A stretch of 64,000 bases of DNA from Mycoplasma sp. (GCA_024244685.1 JAAEOJ010000143.1:62001-126000), one strand, 5' to 3'. Positions 13,472-25,880 are shown, numbered from the stretch's first letter. Notes: generated by a model from the letters alone, not told the origin. A program made the numbers and translations.

Positions 13472-14779
13472 ATTATTTTTATATTTATTTTCTTCTTTTA
13501 CATAACCTGGTTTACCAAGCAACTCAAATATATTGGATTTATAAACTTCAACACCTGGTTGGTCAAATGGATTAACACCTAATAAATAAGCTGACATAGC
13601 ACAAGCTCTTTGAAAAAAGTAAACTAATTGACCAAAATTCATTTCATTCATTTCCTCAATAGATATATGAATATTAGGAACTTTACCAAATTTCACATGA
13701 GCATCGACAACACCCTTGAAAACTTTCTCGTTAATTGAATGCACTGTTGCTTCGTTTAAATAATTTAAATTATCAATATTTCTTACATCCGAAACAACTC
13801 TAACATCTAAATTTGGTTTATAAGTAGTAATAACTGTTTCAAATAATATTTTGGAACCATCTTGAATAAACTGTCCTAATGAATGAAGATCCGTTGAAAA
13901 TATAGCTGAAGTAGGTAGTATACCTTTTTCATTTTTACCTTCTGATTCACCAAACAATTGTTTTCATCATTCATTTAACATTTCCATTTGCGGTTCATAA
14001 GAAACCATCATTTCTACAGGATATTTTTTCCCAAGTATATATCTTGCAACACCATATCTATAAGCATCATTATTATGAACATCTACACCATAATTTTTTT
14101 GACCTATAGAAGCACCATCCATGATTTTATCTATATTTAAACCTGCACAAGACATAGGGAACATCCCTACTGGTGTTAAAACTGAAAATCTTCCTCCTAT
14201 ATTATCAGGAATAATAAATCTAGTTCATTCTGATTCAATAGCTTGTTTTAATAATGAACCTTTATTTGCATCTGTTGTTGCAATAATAAACTTTCTAGAA
14301 TTTGAAACACCTATTTTTTCTTCAAGTAATTTTTTAAATAACCTAAAAGCAATTGCTGGTTCTGTCGTTTCTCCTGATTTTGAAATAACATTAATAGCAA
14401 ATTGTTTAGATTGTGCATAAGCAATTTTTTGAGCTAAATTCGTTGATGAAACAGATTCACCAACAAACATAACTTCCATTTTTTGTTTTGTTGGATATTT
14501 ACCCTGTACAAACTCAATACCAGCTTTAGCACCTAAATATGATCCACCAATACCTATAACAACTAAAAGTTCAACTCCTTCATTTATTAATCTTTTAGTT
14601 GTTTTTTTAATTTCTAAAAATTCTTTTTTATTATATTTTGAAGCTAAATCTTTTCACCCTAAAAAATCATGTCCAGGAAGAGAATATTTTTCAATTCCAT
14701 TATGTATTTTAGTTACTCTTTCTTTATATTTATCTATTGCACTACTTTTTACAGCTTTACTAAAATCAACTTTTATCAT
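13457..14779 (-). CDS. pgi: glucose-6-phosphate isomerase
   Basis: A 440-aa glycolytic enzyme interconverting glucose-6-phosphate and fructose-6-phosphate. The N-terminal half contains VVIGIGGSYLGAKAG, followed by VMFVGESVSS and the SIS-type segment ISKSGETTEPAIAFR. The C-terminal region has the GVEVYK segment that precedes the usual C-terminal lysine. Length is normal for the short bacterial/mycoplasmal form. AGGAGAATTAA precedes the ATG, and a TATAAT on the minus strand at 14818-14823 is the likely -10. Three or more UGA codons encode Trp. Confidence 0.95.
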
Positions 14780-14817
14780 TTAATTCTCCTTATTTTAAAT
14801 AAATCACTCTTTATTAA

Positions 14818-14823
14818 ATTATA
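14818..14823 (-). promoter_or_regulatory. -10 box of pgi
   Basis: TATAAT on the minus strand, about 40 bases before the pgi start, giving a leader with an AGGAG ribosome-binding site. Confidence 0.5.
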
Positions 14824-14869
14824 TCATTTAATAACTTTATATTAATTTAATGGTGTAAAATTAAAATTA

Positions 14870-16489
14870 ATGGATAAACTAGAAATAATAGAAAAATGAA
14901 AATCCCAAAAGACAAAAGATTTTTTTTACAAAAAAGACAAAAAGAAAATTAAATTAAAAAAATATGATAGATTTTTTGGTAAAAAGTTAAACTTTGGCGT
15001 TGAAGGTTTTGTTGGAAAAATGGGTTTAGGAACAAGCAAAATAAATGAATTTACAATAGCTGCAATAGCTAAAGCATACGCTAAATTTATTTTAAATAAT
15101 ATACCAGAAGCTCAAAAAAAAGGTATTATTATTTCTCACGATTCTCGCATTAATGGAGAGTTTTATTCTGAAATAATTTCTAGGGTATTTGAAAAATATG
15201 GTATTTCTGTTTATTCTTTTAAAGTTAATAAACCACAAACATCACCAATTACATCTTTTGCAATAACTAAATTAAAATTAGCTGGAGGTATTGTTGTTAC
15301 AGCAGCACAATTATCTAAAAAGTATAACGGTATTAAACTATTAGACCAAAAAGGCGCTCAAGTTTCTTCTATGAGCAGAACAAAAATACAAGATATTTAT
15401 TATAGTATAGATCCACTAAAGGTAGAGTTGGGAATATACAAACCAAAAAGAATAAAAACTATTCTTATTAAAGAATATATAGAAGAAGTCTTAAAAATTA
15501 GAAAAAGACCTTTAGATCAAAAACTTTTAAAGGTTACTTTTGTTTCTTTAAGTGGTAATCAATCCATAATCGGACCTAAAATATTACAAAAAATGGACCT
15601 TTCTTACCATACACTTAGAAAAAAAAATAAAACATTAAAGAAATATTATAAAAAAGATTTTAGTTTTAATTCTAAAATGATACTAAACAAATCTATTTTA
15701 ATGGCTAGAAAAAAACAATCAGATATAATTATAATAATGGATTCTGATTCAAGTTCTATTCGTGTTATTTATAAAAATTCCAAAAACTTTTGAAAAGAAT
15801 TAAATGGAAATCAAATTGCAGCAATAGTTTTTAATTATTTAATTAAAACAAATAAAAAATTAAACGGAAAAGTTATTCAGTCAATATTATCTAGCTCTTT
15901 ATTAAAAGAAATGGCTAAAGTTCAAAAAATGGATTTTATTGAAACTAAACCAGGTTTTCACAATATCTCAGAAACCGGACTTAAAAATAATTTGATTACA
16001 AGTTTAAGCTGAGAACAATCTCATGGTTTATCTGTTGATGCAAAAATTTGTAGAGATAGAGATGGATTTCAGGCTATGATTTTTATATTAGAATTTGCTA
16101 ATTATCTAAAAACACAAAATTCAACTTTTGAAGATGAACTTAAATATCTAGAAGATAAATATAAATACTCTAAAACAGGTATAAGTATTAAAAAATTAAG
16201 CGGAGAAGAATTGGAAGAATTATTTGATAAAATTGTCAAAACACAATTTATTAATAATGATTCGGTTTTAAAAATTCATAACTACACAAAAACAAATAAT
16301 CCAACAGAATCAAAAATATTAAAAATAGTTTTAAAATCAGGTTCTTGATTCGCTATTGAAAAATCATTAATTAATGAAAATCAAAAAATTTATTATGAAT
16401 CTCTTGGAATTAATAAAAGGTTAGTAAATGATACATTCAGAAAAATGAAATCTCATATTAATGATATAGTCTCAATAATAAAAAAATAA
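14870..16489 (+). CDS. phosphohexomutase homologue lacking active-site residues
   Basis: A 539-aa protein collinear with alpha-D-phosphohexomutases (phosphoglucomutase/phosphomannomutase). It has the N-terminal KLNFGVEGFVGKMGLG start and the later C-terminal block GFHNI...SHGLS...RDRDGFQAM. The critical residues differ. The serine loop TASHNP is replaced by TAAQLS at residues 144-149, so the phosphoserine is missing. The metal loop DxDxDR is DSDSSS at about 291-296. The N-terminal Gly-x-Arg-Gly arginine is also changed (GFVG). It is therefore probably not an active mutase despite full length. It sits next to pgi, divergently transcribed. A TGTAAAAT box lies eight bases before the ATG. The role is unknown; sugar binding, regulation or structural use are possibilities. 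Confidence 0.75.
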
Positions 16490-16508
16490 GCATCAAAGCT
16501 TATTTTTT
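16484..16508. terminator. bidirectional terminator between phosphohexomutase homologue and rpmE
   Basis: AATAAGC and GCTTATT form a seven-base-pair stem with a six-base loop, flanked by A-runs and T-runs. The two convergent genes end inside it. Confidence 0.8.
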
Positions 16509-16712
16509 ATTTTTATCTCCGAACATTCTATTAAATCTTTCTACACGTCCTGTTGACTTTGTTGCTCCACCTTTACCAACATAAAAAGCGTGACATTTTG
16601 AACAAGTATCTACTGAAATTTCTTTAGCAGTAGTTCCGATCTCATGTTTATTTGAACAAGTTATACAAGTTACTTGAATTGTTTTGTATTCTGGATGTAT
16701 GTTCTTTTTCAT
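16500..16712 (-). CDS. rpmE: 50S ribosomal protein L31, zinc-binding form
   Basis: A 70-aa ribosomal protein. It starts MKKNIHPEY, a typical L31 beginning, and keeps the C-x-x-C pairs TCITC and CSKC, so it is the C+ (zinc-containing) type. An AGGAG-like site precedes the ATG. It converges with the phosphohexomutase homologue and shares its terminator. Confidence 0.95.
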   Translation of the reverse strand: MKKNIHPEYKTIQVTCITCSNKHEIGTTAKEISVDTCSKCHAFYVGKGGATKSTGRVERFNRMFGDKNKK

Positions 16713-16787
16713 AATTTCTCCTATCCATAAAGTACTGTTCTTCCTTTATAGTTTTAAATTTATTTGCTTTTTAATAATAACATAATT

Positions 16788-17408
16788 TTAATTAGTAATA
16801 TCTCATTTAGGAAAAATATTTTTTAATTGTATTAAATTATATTTTCAAAATCCCTTTTGTAAGTATTTTGCTTTTTCTTCCAATCTTAAAACATATTCAT
16901 AATATTTTTTAGGAACATGAAATTTTCCTGGTTTATATGTTATATATGCACGACGAGCTAGACCTTGTCTTAAAAGTTCAAAGGAAAGATTAATAACTTT
17001 TTGATTTTGATCTTTATAAAAAACTTCTCCAACATGTCTTCCATATGTTTTATATCCATTGAAAATAACAGTAACATTTTTATTTCGTAATAAATTACGA
17101 ACAAAATCTCTTGCTTTTGTAGCTCAAAACAATTCTAATGAATAACTTTTTTCTCAACCTCATTTAGTACTATGCGACATTTCTGGAGTGTCTATTCCTA
17201 GAAGTCTAATTTTTTTGTTTGTTTTTGTTGTTAAAGTATCTCCATCATGAATATTTTTAATAGAATTATATCCCTTTCAAGTTATTTCTGAACCAGAACT
17301 ATATACAGAGTTTTTGATGCCTATTAAATTATCATTTATTGTTGGAGGAACTATTTTTGTGCAACCAACAATTAAAAACGGAAAGAATAATAATGCTATT
17401 TTTTTCAA
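16788..17408 (-). CDS. surface thermonuclease lipoprotein (staphylococcal nuclease family)
   Basis: A 206-aa lipoprotein nuclease. A short signal peptide ends in the lipobox LIVGC (Cys16). The nuclease domain keeps all key SNase residues: HDGDT with Asp57, RLLGIDTPE giving Arg68, Asp73 and Glu76, and YGR with Arg124. It should degrade host nucleic acid at the cell surface to supply nucleotides, as MnuA-type nucleases do. The start is a TTG preceded by a run of six G (AAAGGGGGGAAA), the only start that gives a complete signal peptide; no ATG is available there. Five or so UGA codons encode Trp. Confidence 0.85.
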
Positions 17409-17460
17409 TTTCCCCCCTTTAATATTTATGTCTTATTTTTTAAAAATAATAAAAACAAAC

Positions 17461-17466
17461 TATAAT
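17461..17466 (+). promoter_or_regulatory. -10 box of tatD, leaderless
   Basis: TATAAT ends six bases before the tatD ATG, with no Shine-Dalgarno in between. Confidence 0.6.
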
Positions 17467-17472
17467 ATTTAT

Positions 17473-18237
17473 ATGAACAAAAACTATATTGACACACATA
17501 TGCACATTAATTCTGTGGAACATGAAAATTGAAAAGAAATTATAGAACGAGCTTATAAAAATGGTGTAAATAAACAATTTTTGGTGGCTTGTGAAAAACA
17601 AACTATTAAAAGTTGTGTAAAAGATGCAAAAGAATTTGAATATGTTTATCCCGTTATTGGTTTGCACCCTACAAAAGCAGAAGGAGAAGTAGATGCTAAG
17701 TTTATTGAGAAATATTATGACGAAACAGTTGTAGCTATTGGAGAAATAGGTTTAGATTTACATTATGATGATAATCCTACTTTAGAAATACAGATAAAAT
17801 CTTTGGAGGCTCAAATAGAGTTCGCTAATTCTAAAAATCTACCAGTTGTTATTCATTCCAGGGATGCAGATGCAGAAACTTTTAAAGTATTAACTCAAGA
17901 AAAATTTAAAGATACTAAATTCTTATTGCATTCTTATGCTTACGGTTCTAAAGGATTACAAAAATATATTGATCATGATTTTTATTTTTCTCTTTCAGGA
18001 ATTGTTACATTTAAAAATGCTCATGAATTTAAAGAAGCAGCAAAATTAATCCCATTAGATAAAATGGTTTCTGAGACAGACTCACCTTATTTAGCACCTG
18101 TGCCACACAGAGGAAAAACAAACGAACCTTCATTTGTAATAGATACAGTTAAATATATCTCAGAATTAAGAGGTATAAAAGTTGAAGAATTAGTAGATCA
18201 AATACAAAAAAATGTTAAAAAATTATTTGGTATTTAA
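17473..18237 (+). CDS. tatD: TatD-family metal-dependent hydrolase/DNase
   Basis: A 254-aa TIM-barrel metal hydrolase. It has the N-terminal metal motif DTHMH, the conserved GEIGLDLHY, HSRDA and the C-terminal SETDSPYLAP segment of TatD/YcfH proteins. Members act as 3'-5' exonucleases or D-aminoacyl-tRNA deacylase-like enzymes. It is followed by rsmA, a common bacterial pairing (tatD-rnmV-rsmA) with rnmV absent here. One UGA-Trp codon lies near residue 19. Confidence 0.9.
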
Positions 18238-18275
18238 AATTTATTAACTAAAAATTTGAAATCATTTTTATAATG

Positions 18276-18281
18276 TAAAAT
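18276..18281 (+). promoter_or_regulatory. -10 box of rsmA, leaderless
   Basis: TGTAAAAT with TAAAAT ending six bases before the rsmA ATG. A TATAAT at 18269-18274 is an alternative that would give a leader of about six bases. Confidence 0.45.
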
Positions 18282-18287
18282 TAAATC

Positions 18288-19088
18288 ATGCTTACATTAA
18301 ATGATATTAAGGATTTACAAAAAAAATATGAAATAAAGACCAAAAAAAGATTTGGTCAAAATTTTTTAATTGACTCTAATGTATTAAATAATATTATTGA
18401 AATTTCTAACATTAAAAATAAAAAAGTTGTTGAAATTGGACCTGGTTTAGGTTCTTTAACAAGAATGCTTTTAAAAGATACTGAAGAATTAACGGCTTTT
18501 GAAATTGATGATGATATGATTCGTGTTTTAGAAGGTGAAATTAATAATGATAAATTTAAACTTATAAAAGGCGATTTTTTAAAACAAACATTAGACTGAA
18601 AAGGGAAAAGAACATTAATTGCTAATTTACCTTATTACATAACAAGTGATATTTTATTTAAGTTATTTGAAAATACAAATAAATTTGATAAAGCAATTAT
18701 TATGATTCAAGATGAAGTTGCAGATCGTTTAATTGCTCCAGTAGGATCAAAACAATATGGAAAATTAACTATATCAACAAATCACTTTGCTTTAATTAAG
18801 AAAAATTTTGTGGTTAAACCAAACTCTTTTTTTCCAGTTCCAAAAGTTAATTCGGCTGTTATATCTTTAGAATTCAAAGAACCATCTAATATTAACGATA
18901 AAGAATTTTTAGAGTTTGTAAAATTATCTTTCAAACAAAGAAGAAAAACTTTATTTAACAATTGAAAAGATATTATGGGTAGTAATAATGCGAAAGAATT
19001 AATAGAAAGTTTAGGATTAGATTTATCTATTAGACCACAAAACTTAACTTTAGAAAATTATAAAAATGCTTTCATTAAAAGAAGATAA
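18288..19088 (+). CDS. rsmA: 16S rRNA dimethyladenosine transferase RsmA (KsgA)
   Basis: A 266-aa methyltransferase that dimethylates two adjacent adenines near the 3' end of 16S rRNA. RFGQNFLID at the N terminus, the SAM loop EIGPGLGSLT and the adenine-binding NLPYY motif are all present, with the C-terminal KQRRKTL segment. Two UGA-Trp codons are internal. Length matches the family. Confidence 0.95.
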
Positions 19089-19111
19089 CCCCCTTAATAA
19101 ACAATTTATGT

Positions 19112-19117
19112 TAAAAT
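19112..19117 (+). promoter_or_regulatory. -10 box of prs, leaderless
   Basis: TATGTTAAAAT with the TAAAAT hexamer exactly six bases before the prs ATG, without a Shine-Dalgarno. Confidence 0.5.
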
Positions 19118-19123
19118 TAAAAT

Positions 19124-20083
19124 ATGAATAAAAATGTAAAAATATTTTCTATGGAGAATTCAAAAATTCTTGGAGAAAAAGTATCTAAAATATTACAAAT
19201 ACCTTTATCAGAAGTACAAAAAACTGTATTTGCTGATGGAGAGTCATTAATTCAACCAATAGATACTGTTAGAAATAATGATATTTTTATTATTGCATCA
19301 ACTTCAAAACCAGTTAATAAAAACATAATGGAATTATTAATATTTATAGATTCTCTTAAAAGAGCTTCAGTTAATTCAATAACAGTAGTAATGTCTTATT
19401 ATGGTTATTCAAGACAAGATAGAAAAGCAAAAGGTAGACAACCTATAACTGCTAAATTAATTGCTAATATGCTTGAAACAGCCGGAGCAACAAAATTAAT
19501 AGCTGTTGATTTACATAATCCATCTATCCAAGGTTTCTTTGATATACCTGTAGATGATTTAAAAGGACAATATGCTTTAGCTCCTTTTATTGTAAAAGAG
19601 GGTAAATTTTCAGTTGTCTCTCCTGATCATGGTGGAGCAGTTAGAGCTAGAAGATTAGCTGAACTTATTTCTAATAATATTGAAGTTGCTATTGTTGATA
19701 AACGTAGAACTGGTCCAAATCAATCTGAAATTTCTGGTATTCTTGGTAATGTAAAAGGAAAAAATTGTATTATTATTGATGATATGATTGATACTGGTGG
19801 AACAATAATCAAAGCTGCAATAGAACTAAAAAAATATGGTGCTAAACAAATTGTTATAGCTGCAACACATGGATTATTTTCAAAAGGATTCGATGAATTT
19901 GAATCTTGTACAGAAATTGATAAGGTAATTATTTCAGACTCTATTGAAAACACTATAAAATATAATAAATCAAATAAATTAGTAATAGCTTCTTTAGATA
20001 GATTAATAGCTAATACAATAGATGCAACAATAAAAGGTACATCTATTTCAAAAATATATAACATAATAAAAAAAGAGTTATAA
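19124..20083 (+). CDS. prs: ribose-phosphate pyrophosphokinase
   Basis: A 319-aa enzyme making PRPP from ribose-5-phosphate and ATP, the donor used by Hpt encoded later in this window. The catalytic-flexible segment SYYGYSRQDRK, the DLHNPSIQGFF region and the PRPP-binding loop IIDDMIDTGGT are intact. Length is standard and no UGA codon occurs. Confidence 0.95.
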   Translation: MNKNVKIFSMENSKILGEKVSKILQIPLSEVQKTVFADGESLIQPIDTVRNNDIFIIASTSKPVNKNIMELLIFIDSLKRASVNSITVVMSYYGYSRQDRKAKGRQPITAKLIANMLETAGATKLIAVDLHNPSIQGFFDIPVDDLKGQYALAPFIVKEGKFSVVSPDHGGAVRARRLAELISNNIEVAIVDKRRTGPNQSEISGILGNVKGKNCIIIDDMIDTGGTIIKAAIELKKYGAKQIVIAATHGLFSKGFDEFESCTEIDKVIISDSIENTIKYNKSNKLVIASLDRLIANTIDATIKGTSISKIYNIIKKEL

Positions 20084-20134
20084 AAATAAGGCTTTAAATT
20101 AAAAATTTTATTTTTAATATATAATTGAAATATT

Positions 20135-21481
20135 ATGAAACAAATAAAAAAAATATTATCAAATGTTGAAGAATTAAATGGAACATCACAAGTTATTAAA
20201 GGTTGAGTTATATCTAATAGAGGTAACTCTAAAATTAGATTTTTAGCTATAAATGATGGTTCAACATTTGAAAGTATCCAAGTAGTATTAAAAGAAGAAG
20301 AAAAAATAAACTTAGAAGAAATTGATAAATTAAGGATAGGTTCAGCTATTTTAATTAATGGTGAAGTTTTATATACTCCAACAGGAAAACAATCTTGCGA
20401 AATTAAAGCAACTTCTTTTGAGATTCTTTCAATAGCAGACGAAGATTTTCCTTTACAAAAGCAAGGAATGTCAAAAGAATTTCTTAGGGAAATACCTCAT
20501 TTAAGACATAGAACAAATATTGGTAGAGCAGTTATGAGAATTAGATCTACTCTTTCTCAAGAGATTCATAAATATTTTGCTGAAAAAGATTTTTTACTTG
20601 CAGCAGCTCCAATAATCACAAGTAATGATGGAGAAGGTGCCGGAGAAACTTTTGTTATTAATGAAGAAGGAAAAGATGGTTTTTTTGATAAAAAAGCAAT
20701 GTTAGGTGTAACAGGACAACTACATGCAGAATCATATGCAAATGGATTTGGTAAAGTTTATACTTTTGCTCCAACATTTAGAGCAGAAAATTCTCACACG
20801 CAAAGACATGCATCTGAATTTTGAATGGTAGAACCTGAAGTAGCTTTTGCTGACTTAAAAGAAATAGTCTCTTTATCTGATGATATGTTAAAACAAGTTA
20901 TTAAAAATACATTAGAAAAATTACCAAAAGAATTTGATTTTCTAGAATCAAATTCAGAAGGATTGATTAAAAAATTAAATGATTTTATTAATACAGAATT
21001 AAAAATATTAGATTATAAAGATGCGATTGCACAACTTGAAAAAGTTAAAGATAGGTTTAAAGAAAATAATATTAGTTTCGGAATTGATCTTTCTACAGAA
21101 CACGAAAAATATCTTGCTAAAGAATTTATTGGTGGTCCAGTTGCAATAATTAATTATCCAAAAGATATTAAAGCATTTTATATGCATCAAAATGATGATA
21201 ATAAAACTGTGGCAGCTTTTGATTTATTAGTTCCAGGAATAGGAGAATTAGTTGGTGGATCTCAAAGAGAATGTAATTATGAGAAAATTTTAACTAGAAT
21301 TAAAGAAATGGATATTAATCAAAATGAATTACAATGATATTTAGATTTAAGAAGATTTGGTCAAGCTCAATCATCAGGATTTGGATTAGGATTCGAAAGA
21401 CTTGTTATGTATGTAACAGGTATAGATAATATTAGAGATACTTTACCGTTTCCAAGAACACCAGGTAAGTTATTAATGTAA
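20135..21481 (+). CDS. asnS: asparaginyl-tRNA synthetase
   Basis: A 448-aa class IIb synthetase. It has an N-terminal OB-fold domain and a catalytic core with motif 2 [16 protein letters not shown] and motif 3 [12 protein letters not shown], then the terminal FPRTP typical of AsnRS. Asn rather than Asp specificity is inferred from the [10 protein letters not shown] block and total length. Three UGA codons encode Trp. A TATAAT box lies nine bases upstream of the ATG. Confidence 0.93.
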
Positions 21482-21504
21482 AAAAGAGTTTAATCTCTTT
21501 TTTT
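21481..21504 (+). terminator. terminator after asnS
   Basis: AAAAAGAG-TTTAAT-CTCTTTTT hairpin followed by more T, directly behind the asnS stop. Confidence 0.75.
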
Positions 21505-21520
21505 ATTTTTCTTATTGTAG

Positions 21521-21526
21521 TAAAAT
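21521..21526 (+). promoter_or_regulatory. -10 box of gltX, leaderless
   Basis: TTGTAGTAAAAT with the TAAAAT hexamer exactly six bases before the gltX ATG. Confidence 0.5.
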
Positions 21527-21532
21527 AAAAAT

Positions 21533-22919
<1,387 letters not shown>

Positions 22920-22927
<8 letters not shown>

Positions 22928-23300
22928 ATCAATAAAATTTTCTTCTATAATAAATCATAATGGTGATGAAACAAAAATTTCTTTTAAAGCACCAGTTACT
23001 ATTGGAGAATTTAAAGAGTTTAAATCATATGATTTTATCGAACCTGAAAATAAAGTTGCAAATAAAATTGAGGTATCAGATAATAAAGTAAATATTTTTG
23101 CTGGAGCATCAACTATAGAATTAGAATTAGATAAAGTTGTAAGCATTAAATATAAAATACCTGAAGGAATGCTATTTCTAGATACTCATATGACAGAATT
23201 AAAAAATAAAAATCAAGAAAAAATAGAATTTAAATATTCTCTTTCACAAAATGGTGAAATATTAGGAAATTATCATATAACATTAGAAATAAAGGGTTAA
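22920..23300 (+). CDS. YwiB/DUF1934-like small beta-barrel protein
   Basis: A 126-aa protein rich in alternating hydrophobic/polar beta-strand segments, without a signal peptide or membrane segment. I call it YwiB-like (DUF1934, calycin-type barrel) because of its size, its strand-rich sequence with PEGMLFLDTHM in the middle, and its place directly before argS, as in Bacillus where ywiB is next to argS and rpoE. The family has no established function. Its ATG overlaps the end of gltX, and a strong hairpin terminates it. The identification is moderate because no catalytic motif is available. Confidence 0.55.
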
Positions 23301-23314
23301 AAATCCTTTTTTTA
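23291..23314 (+). terminator. terminator after YwiB-like gene
   Basis: AAAGGGTT-AAA-AATCCTTT stem-loop (one G-T pair) followed by four T. The stop codon lies in the hairpin. Confidence 0.7.
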
Positions 23315-23345
23315 TTTCAAGAAAACTTAAAAACCTCTTTTGTAG

Positions 23346-23351
23346 TAAACT
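23346..23351 (+). promoter_or_regulatory. -10 box of argS, leaderless
   Basis: TTGTAGTAAACT, almost the same element as before gltX, with TAAACT ending six bases before the argS ATG. Confidence 0.4.
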
Positions 23352-23357
23352 TAATAT

Positions 23358-24950
23358 ATGAAAAATAAAATAATTACATCTCTTAAAGAATCTTTAAATA
23401 AATTAAATATTGAAAAAGAAATAGAACTTACACCATCTGAAGGACACGGAGATTTTTCTACAAATATTGCCATGAAATTAGCTAGAGAATTAAAAAAGAG
23501 CCCTCAAATAATAGCCAATGAAATAATAGAAGGTATTGAATTAGAAAAATTTGATATTGAAAAAATAGAAATTGCTGGACCTGGTTTTATAAACTTTTTT
23601 ATGAAGCGTGAAGCTTTAAATCAAATAATAAAAGAAGTATTAAAAAAAGGTGATGATTTTGGTAGAGGAAATCAAAATCAATTTATTAATGTTGAATATG
23701 TATCGGCTAATCCAACAGGATATTTACATTTAGGCCATGCTCGTGGAGCTGTTGTTGGTTCTGTATTGGTAAATATTTTAAGGTTCGCTGGAAATAAAGT
23801 TGATGCAGAGTATTATGTAAATGATGCAGGAACTCAAATAGATATTTTAGGTGAAGCAACATATATAAGATATCTAAATTTATTTGAAGGAAATAAAAAA
23901 GAAATGCCTGAAAATACTTATAGAGGCGAAGATATTATTTGGGTTGCAAAAAAATTGAAAGAAAAAGTAAATGATAAATATTTAAATTTAAATTATGAAG
24001 ATTGTAAAGAAGAAATTAAATTATTTGCAAAAGATTTATTATTAAATGAAATTGACAAAGATTTAAAAAGATTTGGAGTTAAAATGGATTTCTTTTCTTC
24101 AGAACAAGATTTATATGATAAAAACTTAATTACTCCAGCTCTTAATAAATTAAAAGATAAATTTGAAAAAGATGGAGCAACTTGATTAGAAACAACTAAA
24201 TATGGAGATGATAAAGATAGAGTATTAATTAAGAGCGATGGGAAATATACTTACTTTACTCCAGATATAGCCTATCATGAAGAAAAACTAAAAAGAGGTT
24301 ATACATCAATAATTAATATTTGAGGAGCAGATCATATCGGTTATATTAAACGTATGGAAGTAGCTTTAGAATCATTAGGTTATCCAAAAGGAACTTTAAA
24401 AAATACATTAGTAATTCAATTAGTAAAATTAATTAAAGATAATAAAGAACTAAAAATGTCAAAACGTTTAGGAACTTCATTTACTTTAAGAGAAATAATA
24501 GACATGGTAGGTAAAGATGCCGCAAGATTTTTCATGATTAATAGATCATGCGACTCTAAATTTGATTTTGATTTAGACTTAGCTAATCAAAAGACTTCAG
24601 ATAATCCAATATTTTATATTCAATATGCACATGCAAGAATAAATCAAATATTAAATAAATCAAATAAAAAATTAGAAACAGAAAAACTAGAAACAAAAGG
24701 CGCTGAAGAATTAATGAATATGTTAACAAAATTTCCTTCTCTAGTTATAAAAATAGCAGATAATCAAAAAGTTCACTTGCTTGCTCAATATGTACTAAAA
24801 CTTGCTAAATCATTTCATTCTTATTATAATAATGAAAAGATTATTGGGTCAGAACATGAGGCCTCAAAATTAACAATTATAAAAGCAGTGAAACAAGTTA
24901 TCAAAAATGGGTTATCATTATTAGGTATAGAAGCCCCTGAAAGGATGTAA
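23358..24950 (+). CDS. argS: arginyl-tRNA synthetase
   Basis: A 530-aa class I synthetase. It has the N-terminal additional domain, then [13 protein letters not shown] with the HIGH-type signature, the mid-region GADHIGYI and a retained [10 protein letters not shown] loop. The C-terminal DALR anticodon-binding domain ends in [11 protein letters not shown]-like sequence. Two UGA codons encode Trp. The delta-subunit gene follows after three bases, so they are co-transcribed. Confidence 0.95.
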
Positions 24951-24953
24951 TTT

Positions 24954-25250
24954 ATGAATGAAAAAACAATGTTAAAAATAGCATATAAAGTTTTAAAAGA
25001 AAAAGAAAAAATGACTCTTAAACAAATCATGTCAGCAGTAGAAAAAGAATTAAAGCCAATTTGAAAAACTGAAAGACCAGAAATGTTAGTGGACGATATT
25101 TTAAAAATTAAAATAGGAGAGCTACACAAGCTACTTACAATAGACGGAAAATTTTTAAGACTTAAAGATTCATCTTGAACGTTAATAGAAAGATATTCAC
25201 CAGATGAAATTAAAAATATTAAAATGCAAGTTCAAGAACAATTAGATTAA
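24954..25250 (+). CDS. rpoE: RNA polymerase delta subunit (HARE-HTH domain)
   Basis: A 98-aa protein covering just the N-terminal HARE winged-helix domain of the delta factor. Landmarks are LKIAYKVLKEKEKMTLKQI, then IGELHKLLTIDGKF and SWTLIERY. The long acidic tail of Bacillus RpoE is missing, as is usual in mycoplasmas. It follows argS by three bases, echoing the firmicute argS/rpoE neighbourhood. Delta modulates promoter selectivity and recycling of RNA polymerase. Two UGA-Trp codons hide the gene from standard-code ORF searches. Confidence 0.8.
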
Positions 25251-25280
25251 AAAAATAAACTATAAATAGTTTATTTTTTT
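25251..25280. terminator. bidirectional terminator between rpoE and ppa
   Basis: A perfect 12-base stem, AAAAATAAACTA and TAGTTTATTTTT, with a TAAA loop and a T-run, shared by two convergent genes. Confidence 0.85.
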
Positions 25281-25830
25281 AATCTATATATTTATCTGGA
25301 TGTTCTTTCATCATTTTAGAAATAAATTCTTTTTTATCCATTTTTCCGTATTTATTCATAAGTTCAACACATTCTTTGTATTCTTTTTCTGCTCATTCTT
25401 TTCCTTCAAAACCTGATACAGATGTAATACCTTCTCTTTTTCAATTTTTATAAGTTGAAAAAAATGTTTTTAAAGAATCTAATCATTCTTTTGGTAAGTC
25501 TTCCATTGATTTAATATCATTTAATCTATAATCATCTGCATGAATAGCAATTAACTTAGTATCTGTTTCTCCATCGTCAATCATTTTCATTGCTCCAATT
25601 ATTCTTGCTTCTAATTCAACTCCGGCTTGGAAAGTTTCATCTGAGTAAACTAAAACATCTAACTCATCACCATCTCAATCAAGAGCTTCTGAAACAAATC
25701 CATAATTAGCAGGATATTTAAAACCATCTCTTAAAATTCTATCTACAACTATCTTACCTTTCGATCTATCATATTCATATTTTATGTTTGAACCTTTTTG
25801 TATTTCTATTGTTACATTTAAATTTTTCAT
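25279..25830 (-). CDS. ppa: inorganic pyrophosphatase, family I
   Basis: A 183-aa soluble enzyme that hydrolyses pyrophosphate released by synthetases and PRPP-dependent reactions. The metal site [11 protein letters not shown], the YPANYGF segment and the downstream DDYRLNDI-like block match family I. Length is normal. Several UGA-Trp codons are present. It has a leaderless-type promoter (TATAAT six bases before the ATG). Confidence 0.93.
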
Positions 25831-25836
25831 ATTAAT

Positions 25837-25842
25837 ATTATA
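25837..25842 (-). promoter_or_regulatory. -10 box of ppa, leaderless
   Basis: TATAAT on the minus strand ends six bases before the ppa ATG. Confidence 0.6.
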
Positions 25843-25880
25843 CATTGAATATAAAAAAGAATTTTATAACTAATAATATT

